Below are positions 1 through 5,713 of a stretch of DNA of 5,713 nt, in pieces. The stretch comes from Planctomycetaceae bacterium. GTDB taxonomy: Bacteria; Planctomycetota; Planctomycetia; Planctomycetales; Planctomycetaceae. The stretch covers positions 1 to 5,713 of the forward strand of contig JALQWE010000266.1 of NCBI GenBank assembly GCA_023258825.1, read 5' to 3'. Position 1 is the first letter of the stretch. Each line of letters starts with the position of its first letter. The notes beneath the pieces were generated by a model. That model searched no databases, was not told where the DNA came from, and saw nothing but the letters and a program-made list of their open reading frames with translations. A program made the translations under genes and the position numbers.

Positions 1-66
1 ACTGCAATTTCGGGTGAGGCCGTATGAATGTGGAAGAGGAGTGCAATGTGAAGCCGTGAGAGCGAC

Positions 67-86
67 CGGCTGAGCGTTACCAGCCG
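67..86 (-). terminator. Weak hairpin just after the small minus-strand gene
   Basis: A perfect 6-bp inverted repeat (CGGCTG at 67-72 and CAGCCG at 81-86, 8-nt loop) starts four bases beyond the stop codon of the minus-strand gene. Its position suits a transcript end. No T-run follows on the minus strand, so it is not a canonical intrinsic terminator and may be chance in GC-rich DNA. The rest of positions 1-90 shows no gene I can support; all three plus-strand frames meet a stop within it. Confidence 0.22.
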
Positions 87-90
87 CGCG

Positions 91-375
91 TTACAGGTTC
101 AGGATATTCCGAGTGTCCTGTTCGATGCTCTGCAGAAACTTCAGCAGCTTCTGATGGACATCGGCGGCGAATGCTTCGGCGTTCAGCAGAGCGGTGATGC
201 GGTCCTGCATTTCCTGATCGGACACCTGAGCCGGATCGGACACTTTGCTGGCATGTCGCAGTTCTGACAGCCGCGGAAGCAGGGTCTGCTGCAGATGTTC
301 ACTGAGTTCTCTGGCGAGATACTCGGCCCGGTGGAACCGCTCCACAAGCGGAAGATTCTGAGGCTCCTCGTCCAT
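91..375 (-). CDS. Small conserved-looking helical protein of unknown function (94 aa)
   Basis: I do not recognise this protein. The frame stays open upstream of 375, but ATG at 373-375 is the credible start: a strong Shine-Dalgarno GGGGAG (384-389 on the minus strand) lies 8 nt before it, and the residues encoded further upstream look like non-coding translation. The product begins MDEEPQNLPLVERF and ends NILNL. It is acidic, soluble and predicted by eye to be almost wholly helical. Two amphipathic segments, around residues 10-42 (RAEYLARELSEHLQQTL) and 55-92 (DRITALLNAEAF...KLLKFLQSIEQ), are joined by a polar stretch (KVSDPAQVSDQE). There is no signal peptide, membrane segment, Cys/His cluster or known catalytic motif. 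A helical hairpin or a small dimerising cytoplasmic protein would fit. It diverges from the secreted-protein gene to its right, so it does not share that transcript. The coding call is fairly secure; the function is open. Confidence 0.68.
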   Translation of the reverse strand: MDEEPQNLPLVERFHRAEYLARELSEHLQQTLLPRLSELRHASKVSDPAQVSDQEMQDRITALLNAEAFAADVHQKLLKFLQSIEQDTRNILNL

Positions 376-499
376 CCTGGTTGCTCCCCATGGAAGTCTG
401 AACAGTACAACGCAGAGGCATCCGGGTGAGCAGCGGCGAAGACTTTGCCTGCGAGGATTTTCTGCCGGAAATCGCCCGCCTTGCCCAGACCGGATTGTG

Positions 500-508
500 A
501 GTATAGCA
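500..508 (-). promoter_or_regulatory. Possible extended -10 promoter for the small minus-strand gene
   Basis: Read on the minus strand, the sequence is TGCTATACT: an extended -10 (TGn) joined to TATACT, five of six matches to TATAAT. No good -35 hexamer lies 16-18 nt upstream, which an extended -10 can tolerate. Transcription would begin near 493 and give a leader of roughly 118 nt before the ATG at 375. This is pattern matching only. Confidence 0.3.
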
Positions 509-560
509 GGTATTGAACGGCAATTCCCACAGTGAAATCCCGGCTCATGCCAGCAGAGTT

Positions 561-582
561 CCGGAATCGCTTGTAATTCCGG
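561..582. repeat. Perfect 7-bp inverted repeat in the divergent intergenic region
   Basis: CCGGAAT (561-567) and ATTCCGG (576-582) are exact reverse complements separated by 8 nt. The right arm overlaps a possible plus-strand -10, TGTAAT (572-577). A further GGAATTCC palindrome follows at 603-610, giving repeated GGAAT/ATTCC half-sites within 50 bases. It could be an operator for the divergent genes or an RNA hairpin. The rest of 376-600 holds nothing else I can support as a gene. Confidence 0.4.
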
Positions 583-690
583 GGTGACCCATCCAATCCT
601 GTGGAATTCCGAACGCTGTCCGCGATAATGCACAGCGAAAAGTCTCTGACGTGTCACATCGGAATGTCACGCATGCCGTGGAAGTTTGCC

Positions 691-2286
691 ATGCCCGTTG
701 TCACCTGCTGTCGCTGCTTCGTCGCCGTGACCAGAGTTTTCAGTTTGCTGCTGCCGCTCGCAGTCGCCAGCGCTGCAGACGAGCGTGCGGAACGTGATGT
801 TGGTGCCATTCCCGCACTCGTGACGGTGCGTATACCCACGCTGGAGCAACTGGCGACGGATTCCCGCGAAGATACCCAGCCAGTCTCCAAATCCGTAATG
901 AACTCCAACGTGACTGGTCGGCAGTCCACAGTGACCGAGACGCGTCTGAGGATTATTCCGGAGAGTCGACCGCTGCAGTTCGAATTGCAGACGTCGGGCC
1001 AGATTCGCAGTGAGACAACGGGCGTGAATCCGCAGGCGCTGGTGGACAGTGTCGGGCAGCATCAGTTCGAAATCATCAAGCCGATGTGGTTTGATGGCAC
1101 CATCTTCCGGACTCAGAAAAGTCACGGCACCATTCAGGCGCTGCAGACGCCGACGCGGGTGCGGAGTGTTGCGGGAACACGGATGCCGCTGGTGGCTCCA
1201 CTGGGAGATCAACTGGCCTGGAACAAGGTGATGCGTCTGCAGCCTCGGATCAACCAGTTGGTGGCGGCCGAAGTGTCTAAGGATGTCGTCCCGGAAATTG
1301 ATCAGGTGATCGATCAGCGATTCAGGAATCTGGGAAATCAGTGGGTGTCGCTGCAGCAAACGATCTCGAATGCGTTGCCGGTCTTCAGCAAGTCCTGGCA
1401 TGCGGCGGCCTCGCGGCAATCGGTGCATCTGTGGAACGCCGCGCGGTCGGACATGGCCGACAGCCGAGGCACTCAGCAGCCCGGGGCCGCTGGCGGCGGC
1501 TTTGTGGAGTTGCAGGCGGGAGAAGATCTGGCGGTGTCGTTGTCGGAAGACGTCCTGACGCGGGCGATTGCGGCAGTGGTGCCTACGGGGCAAACTGTGC
1601 CGGATGTGGCGTTGCCGCGTTTGAAATCGGCAATCCAGCAGACGGAGCTGGCGGACTTACCGACGATGGCCACACAACTGCGTCAGGTTCTGAAAGAAGC
1701 CCCGGCACTGTTTGCTCTTGAGTTCGATGAGCGAAACCCGGTGACGGCGCGTTGCCGGGACGGCCAGGTGGACTTGACCTTTCACTTTCGGATCCATCCG
1801 AACCTTGGCAAGGCCAGTGAATGGATGAGTGCGGCGGTCAGTCTGACCGCAGAAGGGCTGACGCGGGAGACGTGGACGGTCCGCGTCAGTTCTGTCGACG
1901 TCAGAGAACGGGGCACAGCGCCGCGTTCCGGGATAGCGACGCTGTTCAAGCCGGATGAGAGCCGTCCGGACTTTGTGATTCCGGGGGCTCCTGCACCACT
2001 TCCGGCGACGGAAGCGGAGGAAAGATCGACGGAGGGCACGGCCCCGTCAACTCCGGCAACGTCAACTCCGGCAATGGGCTCGGCGTGGACGACGGTCGTG
2101 CGGAACAGTCTGCAGACGTTGCTGCAGGCCGCAGAGCCGCCGCGTCTGCCGCTGGAGTTTTCCGGGCCGGAGATGAATGCTCAGGCGACGCGGTTGAGGA
2201 TGGTTCGACTGCGGGCCGAAGATGGTCGGCTGCGAGTGGTCCTGCGTCTGACTCGTGAACCTGCTGCGAAGGTGAGTGCACGCTGA
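691..2286 (+). CDS. Secreted protein of unknown function, planctomycete-type
   Basis: I do not recognise a named family. The frame is open from 577. Candidate starts are GTG 601 and ATG 628, 664, 673 and 691. I prefer ATG 691 (531 aa) because GGAAG at 680-684 lies 6 nt upstream and the product then opens with a normal-length signal peptide: arginines at residues 8 and 15, a hydrophobic core (VFSLLLPLAVASA) and likely cleavage after ASA near residue 28. Starting at 601 would make a leader of about 58 residues. In 691-based numbering, the mature protein has a first block at about 84-220 that looks beta-rich and then helical, a second block at about 270-425 (ELQAGEDLAVSL..., RDGQVDLTFHFRIHP), a low-complexity Pro/Thr/Ser/Ala linker at about 432-463, and a short C-terminal block to 531 with alternating strand-like residues (RLRMVRLRAEDGRLRVVLRL). 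No lipobox, mature membrane helix or catalytic motif is visible. Export to the periplasm or cell envelope is inferred. No clear terminator separates it from the long gap before dnaG, which has its own promoter, so it is probably a separate transcription unit. Confidence 0.8.
   Translation: MPVVTCCRCFVAVTRVFSLLLPLAVASAADERAERDVGAIPALVTVRIPTLEQLATDSREDTQPVSKSVMNSNVTGRQSTVTETRLRIIPESRPLQFELQTSGQIRSETTGVNPQALVDSVGQHQFEIIKPMWFDGTIFRTQKSHGTIQALQTPTRVRSVAGTRMPLVAPLGDQLAWNKVMRLQPRINQLVAAEVSKDVVPEIDQVIDQRFRNLGNQWVSLQQTISNALPVFSKSWHAAASRQSVHLWNAARSDMADSRGTQQPGAAGGGFVELQAGEDLAVSLSEDVLTRAIAAVVPTGQTVPDVALPRLKSAIQQTELADLPTMATQLRQVLKEAPALFALEFDERNPVTARCRDGQVDLTFHFRIHPNLGKASEWMSAAVSLTAEGLTRETWTVRVSSVDVRERGTAPRSGIATLFKPDESRPDFVIPGAPAPLPATEAEERSTEGTAPSTPATSTPAMGSAWTTVVRNSLQTLLQAAEPPRLPLEFSGPEMNAQATRLRMVRLRAEDGRLRVVLRLTREPAAKVSAR
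2046..2075 (+). repeat. Two tandem 15-bp units in the linker of the secreted protein
   Basis: GTCAACTCCGGCAAC (2046-2060) is followed directly by the same unit with one final-base change (2061-2075). In frame it encodes STPAT-STPAM within the Pro/Thr-rich linker. Being a multiple of three, it can expand or shrink without a frameshift, which is typical of replication slippage in flexible linkers. Confidence 0.8.
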
Positions 2287-2562
2287 GGCGGGGCAGGGTG
2301 GCATTCGCAGTGCGGGGCGTGTCTGGAACACGGAAACGGGCTGACGCAAGGAGATTCCGAAGAATTGCGAGGCATCCCCGGGAACTGGAAATGGAGTCAC
2401 AACTGCTGGTGGTCTCAGTGAAACTGTACCATGAAATAGCAGGAATCAGATCAGGCAAGGGTCTCGGATGGCGGGGAGAAATCGCGCCGCGAAGACCTGC
2501 GGCGTTGTGGGGATTCCAATTGGGCACCCTGTAGTTTCCCGGGTCCCGCCGTGGTGAACTCC
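2287..2562. other. Non-coding stretch downstream of the secreted-protein gene
   Basis: I see no supportable gene here. A plus-strand frame from GTG 2298 to 2534 would encode an arginine-rich product of 78 residues with no good ribosome site and no recognisable motif. An internal ATG at 2391 would give 47 residues, also unconvincing. A 5-bp hairpin (CGTGT 2318-2322, ACACG 2328-2332) lies 31 nt after the stop codon at 2286 but lacks a T-run, so transcript termination here is undecided. No tRNA-like cloverleaf or repeat family was noticed. Confidence 0.5.
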
Positions 2563-2590
2563 TTGACCCCGGAGCGTTCCCGGTTAAAAT
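2563..2590 (+). promoter_or_regulatory. Sigma-70-type promoter for dnaG-rpoD
   Basis: TTGACC (2563-2568) and TAAAAT (2585-2590) are separated by 16 nt. Each hexamer matches the vegetative consensus at five of six positions. Transcription would begin near 2597. This is the best promoter in the window and lies upstream of dnaG in the correct orientation. If the sigma factor encoded at 4864 is the housekeeping one, as it appears, it would transcribe its own operon from here. Confidence 0.6.
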
Positions 2591-2597
2591 TGCCCGG

Positions 2598-2874
2598 CTG
2601 AGAACATGAGGGTCAGGAAGTACTCTCCCAGCGTCAAAGCCAAAGAAGTCAGCGGTCGAGCAGAAAGAGATCTCCCGCTGGACTCAGCCCCCCGTCATCA
2701 GGTTCCCGGTCCCGGCGTTGATTCGTCTGCGCTGTGGGCGCGGTGATTGTCAGCGGGGGGAACCCTGTGGTCTGCGTGTCGCGCAGGCAGTATGTCTGAC
2801 GATTGTCGGTCGCTGCGTGTGTGGTCAGGTGGGCTGCAGGAACCGTGAATTGGTTCGCCAGGTGGAGCAGAGTC
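2598..2874 (+). promoter_or_regulatory. Long predicted 5' leader of the dnaG-rpoD transcript
   Basis: From the predicted start near 2597 to the dnaG GTG there are about 277 nt, long for a bacterial leader. Two 7-bp pairings would compete for the same G-tract: CCCCCCG 2688-2694 with CGGGGGG 2754-2760, and GGTTCCC 2701-2707 with GGGAACC 2758-2764. Two possible tiny reading frames also lie here: ATG 2606 to TGA 2746 (46 codons) and GTG 2767 to TGA 2799 (10 codons) behind the G-tract. No known riboswitch or T-box motif was recognised. The leader as such follows from the promoter call; any regulatory role is inference. Confidence 0.4.
2861..2867 (+). promoter_or_regulatory. Ribosome binding site deciding the dnaG start
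   Basis: GGTGGAG ends 7 nt before GTG 2875, a near-ideal Shine-Dalgarno spacing. It favours this GTG over the earlier in-frame TTG 2803 and GTG 2845, which lack a comparable site. The ATG at 2891 is out of frame. Family alignment agrees: from 2875 the zinc ligands fall within one residue of those in E. coli DnaG. Confidence 0.7.
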
Positions 2875-4773
2875 GTGTACGGAACGGGTGATGACTTCAA
2901 AGAGCTCGTCCGCTCCAGCACCAATCTGGTTGATCTGGTGTCTGAGATTGTGGCTCTGAAACCGCAGCATGGTGGTCGCCAGTATCTGGGATTGTGTCCA
3001 TTCCACGATGACCACAATCCCTCCTTTTTCGTGTACCCGGACCGTCAATCGTATCGGTGCTGGGTGTGTGACGAAGGTGGTGACTGTTTTCGCTGGGTGA
3101 TGAATATCGAGAAGGTGTCCTTTCCGGAGGCACTGGAAAGCCTGGCGCGTCGAGCGCGTCTGGAGATTCCAAAGCGTCACCGGCAGGACCAGCCAGGCGG
3201 CGGGCCATCAAAGTCCGACGCTCTGGAAGTGGTGGAGTGGGCAGCGAACCTGATGCATCAGGCACTCCGTTCAGGGCGGTTTGCCGAACATGCTCGGGAG
3301 TACGTTGCCAAACGAAAACTGTCCGCAGAGACCGTGGAGAATTTTCGGTTGGGTTACCATCCGGAGGATCGCTACTGGTTTCAGGAGAAGGCTCGTGGTC
3401 GCTACACCCCGGCGCAGCTGGTGGCAGCCGGGTTGATTCGGGAACGGGACGACGGCCAGGGGTATTCGCCAATGGATCTGGCGGATCGACTGATTTTTCC
3501 GATTTTCAACGAGAATGGCAGAATTGTTGCGTTTGGGGGACGAGTGTTGCCCGGACGCAACGACCAGAACCGAGGGAAATACTGGAACAGTCAGGAGAGT
3601 ACGATTTTCCAGAAACGTCGAATGATGTATTCGTTCGATCGAGCCAGAGAATCCATTCGCAGGCAGGGCTGCGCGATCATAGTTGAAGGATACATGGACT
3701 GCATTGCCTGTCATCAGGCCGGGGTGACCAATGCGGTTGCGACTCTGGGGACGGCACTCACAGAAGATCATGTTCGGGTTTTGCGACGTTTTGCTCCGCG
3801 TGTGGTGCTTGTTTTCGACAGTGATGACGCAGGGCAACGCGCGGCAGAACGCTCAATATCGCAATTCGTTGCCCAGGATCTGGACCTCCGAATTCTGAAT
3901 GTTCCGTCAGGCAAGGATCCTGCGGACTATCTTGAGGAGCATACTCGGGAAGATTTCCTGCGTCTGACTGAGTCAGCGTCGGAAGCATGGGAGTTCAAAC
4001 TGCAGGCGGTTCTGAAACGAATCGGCAACACGACCGTTGCTGGCCGCCAGCAGGTGCTCGGACAGATGCTTGAGTTTCTGGCGTCTGCCCCCGGGCTGGC
4101 TGGAAGCGTTCGTGAAGACCTGATTCTTCGGAATGTCTGCTGGCGCGTTCAGGTGGATGAGCGAGTGGCTCGTCAGCAACTGAACGAAATGCGGAATGCC
4201 GCACAGAAAAGAATTGATCTCAGACAACCTCAGGACAGCCCGGTTGCCAAACCAGCAGTTCGTCCCGTGAATGCCATCGAAAAGGCTGAACGGGAACTTC
4301 TGGAAATCATCCTGACCTGTCCTGAAACCATCGATCTGATCCGACACCATGTCGGACCTGACGACATTGAAAACACACGGCACCAGCGATTGCTGGCGCT
4401 GTGCATCGATCTCTGGAAGGAAGAAGGAGAACTTCCGGAACCAGGCAGACTGATGATTGCAGCTGACTCAGACTCAGAGCTCCTGAGCCTGATCAATGCA
4501 GTTCTCGACTCTGCAGAAGAGAAAGGCATTTTTCGGCTGATGTCCGAAGGGAAATCCACCGACGGGCCGGCAACATCGTTTCCTCCCCACCTGGAACGAG
4601 TCCTCGCACCTCTTCTGGAGAAACGCGAAAAACAGGCCGGACAATTGTCCCGCCAGTTGCTCGCGTCAACCGACAAATCCGCGAACGAACTGAATGATGA
4701 AACACGCAATGCGCTCCGCCGCCTGCAGCAGTTTCGTCAAAGTCAAATGGGAAACCCTTCGTCTTTCAAATAA
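2875..4773 (+). CDS. dnaG: DNA primase DnaG
   Basis: DnaG synthesises the short RNA primers for chromosome replication, acting with the replicative helicase DnaB at the fork. From GTG 2875 the protein has 632 residues, somewhat longer than E. coli DnaG (581). The N-terminal zinc-binding domain shows CPFH and CWVC, giving ligands C41, H44, C62 and C65 (C40, H43, C61, C64 in E. coli). The RNA-polymerase-like core contains FGGRVLPG and KYWNSQES, the usual KYLNSPET-type basic motif with a Trp replacing Leu. The TOPRIM fold follows, with the conserved glutamate in EGYMD (E271) and the metal-binding DxD acids in FDSDDAG (D315, D317). After a proline-rich linker at about 443-465, a helical C-terminal region beginning AERELLEIILTCPE resembles the DnaB-interaction domain. 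All key residues seen are intact, so it should be active. It precedes rpoD as in the macromolecular synthesis operon, but rpsU is absent upstream. The identification is very secure; the exact start is likely. Confidence 0.97.
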   Translation: MYGTGDDFKELVRSSTNLVDLVSEIVALKPQHGGRQYLGLCPFHDDHNPSFFVYPDRQSYRCWVCDEGGDCFRWVMNIEKVSFPEALESLARRARLEIPKRHRQDQPGGGPSKSDALEVVEWAANLMHQALRSGRFAEHAREYVAKRKLSAETVENFRLGYHPEDRYWFQEKARGRYTPAQLVAAGLIRERDDGQGYSPMDLADRLIFPIFNENGRIVAFGGRVLPGRNDQNRGKYWNSQESTIFQKRRMMYSFDRARESIRRQGCAIIVEGYMDCIACHQAGVTNAVATLGTALTEDHVRVLRRFAPRVVLVFDSDDAGQRAAERSISQFVAQDLDLRILNVPSGKDPADYLEEHTREDFLRLTESASEAWEFKLQAVLKRIGNTTVAGRQQVLGQMLEFLASAPGLAGSVREDLILRNVCWRVQVDERVARQQLNEMRNAAQKRIDLRQPQDSPVAKPAVRPVNAIEKAERELLEIILTCPETIDLIRHHVGPDDIENTRHQRLLALCIDLWKEEGELPEPGRLMIAADSDSELLSLINAVLDSAEEKGIFRLMSEGKSTDGPATSFPPHLERVLAPLLEKREKQAGQLSRQLLASTDKSANELNDETRNALRRLQQFRQSQMGNPSSFK

Positions 4774-4850
4774 TGTTGTCATAAAGAACCGCTTCGCACG
4801 GTGTGTCTGATTCCCACCATTGCACCACGTCCGAAGTACTAATGTTGCCC

Positions 4851-4854
4851 GGAG
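4851..4854 (+). promoter_or_regulatory. Ribosome binding site of the sigma factor gene
   Basis: GGAG lies 9 nt before ATG 4864. An in-frame TGA at 4858-4860 sits just upstream of that ATG, so 4864 is the earliest possible start. The 90-base gap after dnaG shows no hairpin with a T-run and no convincing promoter, which supports cotranscription with dnaG. A competing out-of-frame ATG at 4857 lies only 2 nt from the GGAG, too close for good initiation. Confidence 0.6.
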
Positions 4855-4863
4855 TCATGAACC

Positions 4864-5713
4864 ATGAAGTATCTCGATGAAGGCCTTCGGAATCTGGTCC
4901 AGGCCGGAATGCGCCAGGGACATCTGACCTTCTCTCAGGTGAATTCTTATCTGCCCGACGAAGCCGCTGACCCGCAGCACCTCGACAACCTGATCATCTT
5001 CCTCGAGGAACTGAACATCCCGCTGCAGCCGGATCCGGAAGTCGTCGGTCATTCCATTCCGCTGTCCTCCCGGAAGAAACGGAAACAGGAAATCCGCATC
5101 GATGACGAAGGCCGCGGTGGCGAAGATCCGATTCGCGTCTACCTCAGCCAGATGGGCGAGATTCCTCTGCTGTCACGCGAAGAAGAAATCTTCCTTGCCA
5201 AGCAGATCGAAGTCACCCGCCGACGCTTCCGTCGTGCTCTGTTGTCCACAGAGTTCGCGCTGAACTACTGCCACGAAACGCTGGTTCGCGTCCATCGCGG
5301 CGAATTGCCGTTCGATCGCACGATCAAGGTCTCCATGACCGAAAGTCTGGAGAAGGAACAGATTCTGGGACGTATGCCCATCAATCTGGCCACGATCGAC
5401 AATATCCGACAGCGCGATACGGAAGATCATGCCAGTCTCGCCGCCGGTCATCTGTCTGCCGAAGAACAGGCCGCGCTGCATCACCGCGTTGCGGAACGCC
5501 GCCGTCGCTGTGTGACCCTGCTGGAAGAACTCAGCCTGCGAACTCAGCGTTTGCAGCCCTGCATGAAGCGACTGGAACAAATCTCCGCTCGCATGACCGA
5601 ACTGCAGGAACAGGTCGACAGCCTCCGGAACCTCACTTCGGCCGTCGATGAACGACGTCACCTGCAGAAGGAACTGGACGAACTGATCGCGCTCACCCGC
5701 GAAACTCCGGCCT
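4864..5713 (+). CDS. rpoD: Primary RNA polymerase sigma factor (RpoD/SigA), 3' end beyond the window
   Basis: This is the housekeeping sigma-70 factor, which directs RNA polymerase to -10/-35 promoters. Only the first 283 codons are present; the frame is open to the edge. Residues 1-60 match sigma region 1.1, the autoinhibitory domain of primary sigmas (GLRNLVQAGMRQGHLTFSQV...LPDEAADPQHLDNLI). A basic-acidic linker (SRKKRKQE, IDDE) leads to region 1.2 at about 88-117 (DPIRVYLSQMGEIPLLSREE). What follows resembles the non-conserved region found between 1.2 and 2.1 in large primary sigmas. Residues about 208-279 are strongly helical and charged, with coiled-coil character (LLEEL, RLEQISARMTELQEQV, LQKELDEL). 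Regions 2-4, which bind core enzyme and promoter DNA, lie outside the window. Region 1.1 and the position after dnaG argue for the primary sigma and against a group 2 or ECF factor. Codons favour C in third position more than the upstream genes do, in keeping with high expression. Confidence 0.95.
   Translation, partial: MKYLDEGLRNLVQAGMRQGHLTFSQVNSYLPDEAADPQHLDNLIIFLEELNIPLQPDPEVVGHSIPLSSRKKRKQEIRIDDEGRGGEDPIRVYLSQMGEIPLLSREEEIFLAKQIEVTRRRFRRALLSTEFALNYCHETLVRVHRGELPFDRTIKVSMTESLEKEQILGRMPINLATIDNIRQRDTEDHASLAAGHLSAEEQAALHHRVAERRRRCVTLLEELSLRTQRLQPCMKRLEQISARMTELQEQVDSLRNLTSAVDERRHLQKELDELIALTRETPA

Noticed and set aside
2..73. End of an upstream plus-strand gene entering from the left edge
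   Set aside because: One frame is open from the edge to TGA 71-73, but about 23 codons with no motif are too few to support a gene.
667..1593. Long minus-strand frame of 308 codons opposite the secreted protein gene
   Set aside because: Its Arg/His/Pro/Gln-rich product is the typical antisense shadow of a GC-rich gene, while the plus-strand frame has a signal peptide and ordered domains.
1946..2527. Minus-strand frame of 193 codons crossing the end of the secreted protein gene
   Set aside because: Pro/Ser/Ala-rich low-complexity translation with no ribosome site or motif; antisense shadow.
2298..2534. Plus-strand frame of 78 codons between the secreted protein gene and dnaG
   Set aside because: GTG start without a ribosome site, arginine-rich composition typical of translated GC-rich non-coding DNA, and no recognisable motif. 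An internal ATG at 2391 gives only 47 residues and is no more convincing.
2803..2874. Longer dnaG starting at TTG 2803
   Set aside because: The extra 24 residues do not resemble a primase N-terminus and TTG lacks a ribosome site, whereas GTG 2875 has one and places the zinc ligands at the expected positions.
4774..4863. Separate promoter for rpoD in the gap after dnaG
   Set aside because: TTGTCA at 4776-4781 has no -10 at a proper distance, and TTGCAC at 4820-4825 lies only 11 nt from TACTAA. Neither forms a credible promoter.
4857..4880. Seven-codon frame overlapping the rpoD start
   Set aside because: Its ATG is only 2 nt from the GGAG, too close for efficient initiation. It is probably chance overlap with the real start at 4864.
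1..5713. Mobile element, CRISPR array, toxin-antitoxin or defence genes
   Set aside because: No transposase or integrase motifs, no regularly spaced repeats, no terminal inverted repeats and no matching small gene pairs were seen on either strand.

Overview
This window most likely comes from the chromosome of a planctomycete. The evidence is a DnaG primase followed directly by a primary sigma factor, a DnaG N-terminus of the planctomycete style (DFKELVR...TNLVDLVSE...CPFHDD...CWVCDEGGD), a large secreted protein of no recognised family upstream, and moderately GC-rich DNA. The assignment rests on remembered family character, not on a search, and the genus cannot be named.

Layout from left to right. 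Positions 1-90 are an edge with no supportable gene. A small helical protein of unknown function (94 residues) is encoded on the minus strand at 91-375. A non-coding stretch follows, from which this gene and a secreted protein gene on the plus strand diverge. That gene, 691-2286 with several possible upstream starts, carries a signal peptide, two putative folded regions, a Pro/Thr/Ser/Ala linker and a short C-terminal domain. A gene-poor stretch of 588 bases (2287-2874) comes next. It holds a good housekeeping-type promoter, TTGACC-16 nt-TAAAAT at 2563-2590, followed by a predicted leader of about 277 nt. Then come dnaG (2875-4773) and, after a 90-base gap without a visible terminator, the first 283 codons of rpoD/sigA (4864 to the window edge).

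dnaG and rpoD form the conserved core of the bacterial macromolecular synthesis operon (classically rpsU-dnaG-rpoD), which couples replication priming to transcription initiation. Here rpsU is not next to dnaG, and its place is taken by the long leader. The leader contains two stems that would compete for one G-tract, plus two possible tiny reading frames, so control after initiation is conceivable but unproven.

I see no phage, transposon, CRISPR, defence system or RNA gene. The window is mainly ordinary housekeeping sequence. The points most worth a second look are the dnaG leader, the uncharacterised secreted protein, the coiled-coil-like insert in the sigma factor, and a change of G/C strand composition inside dnaG.
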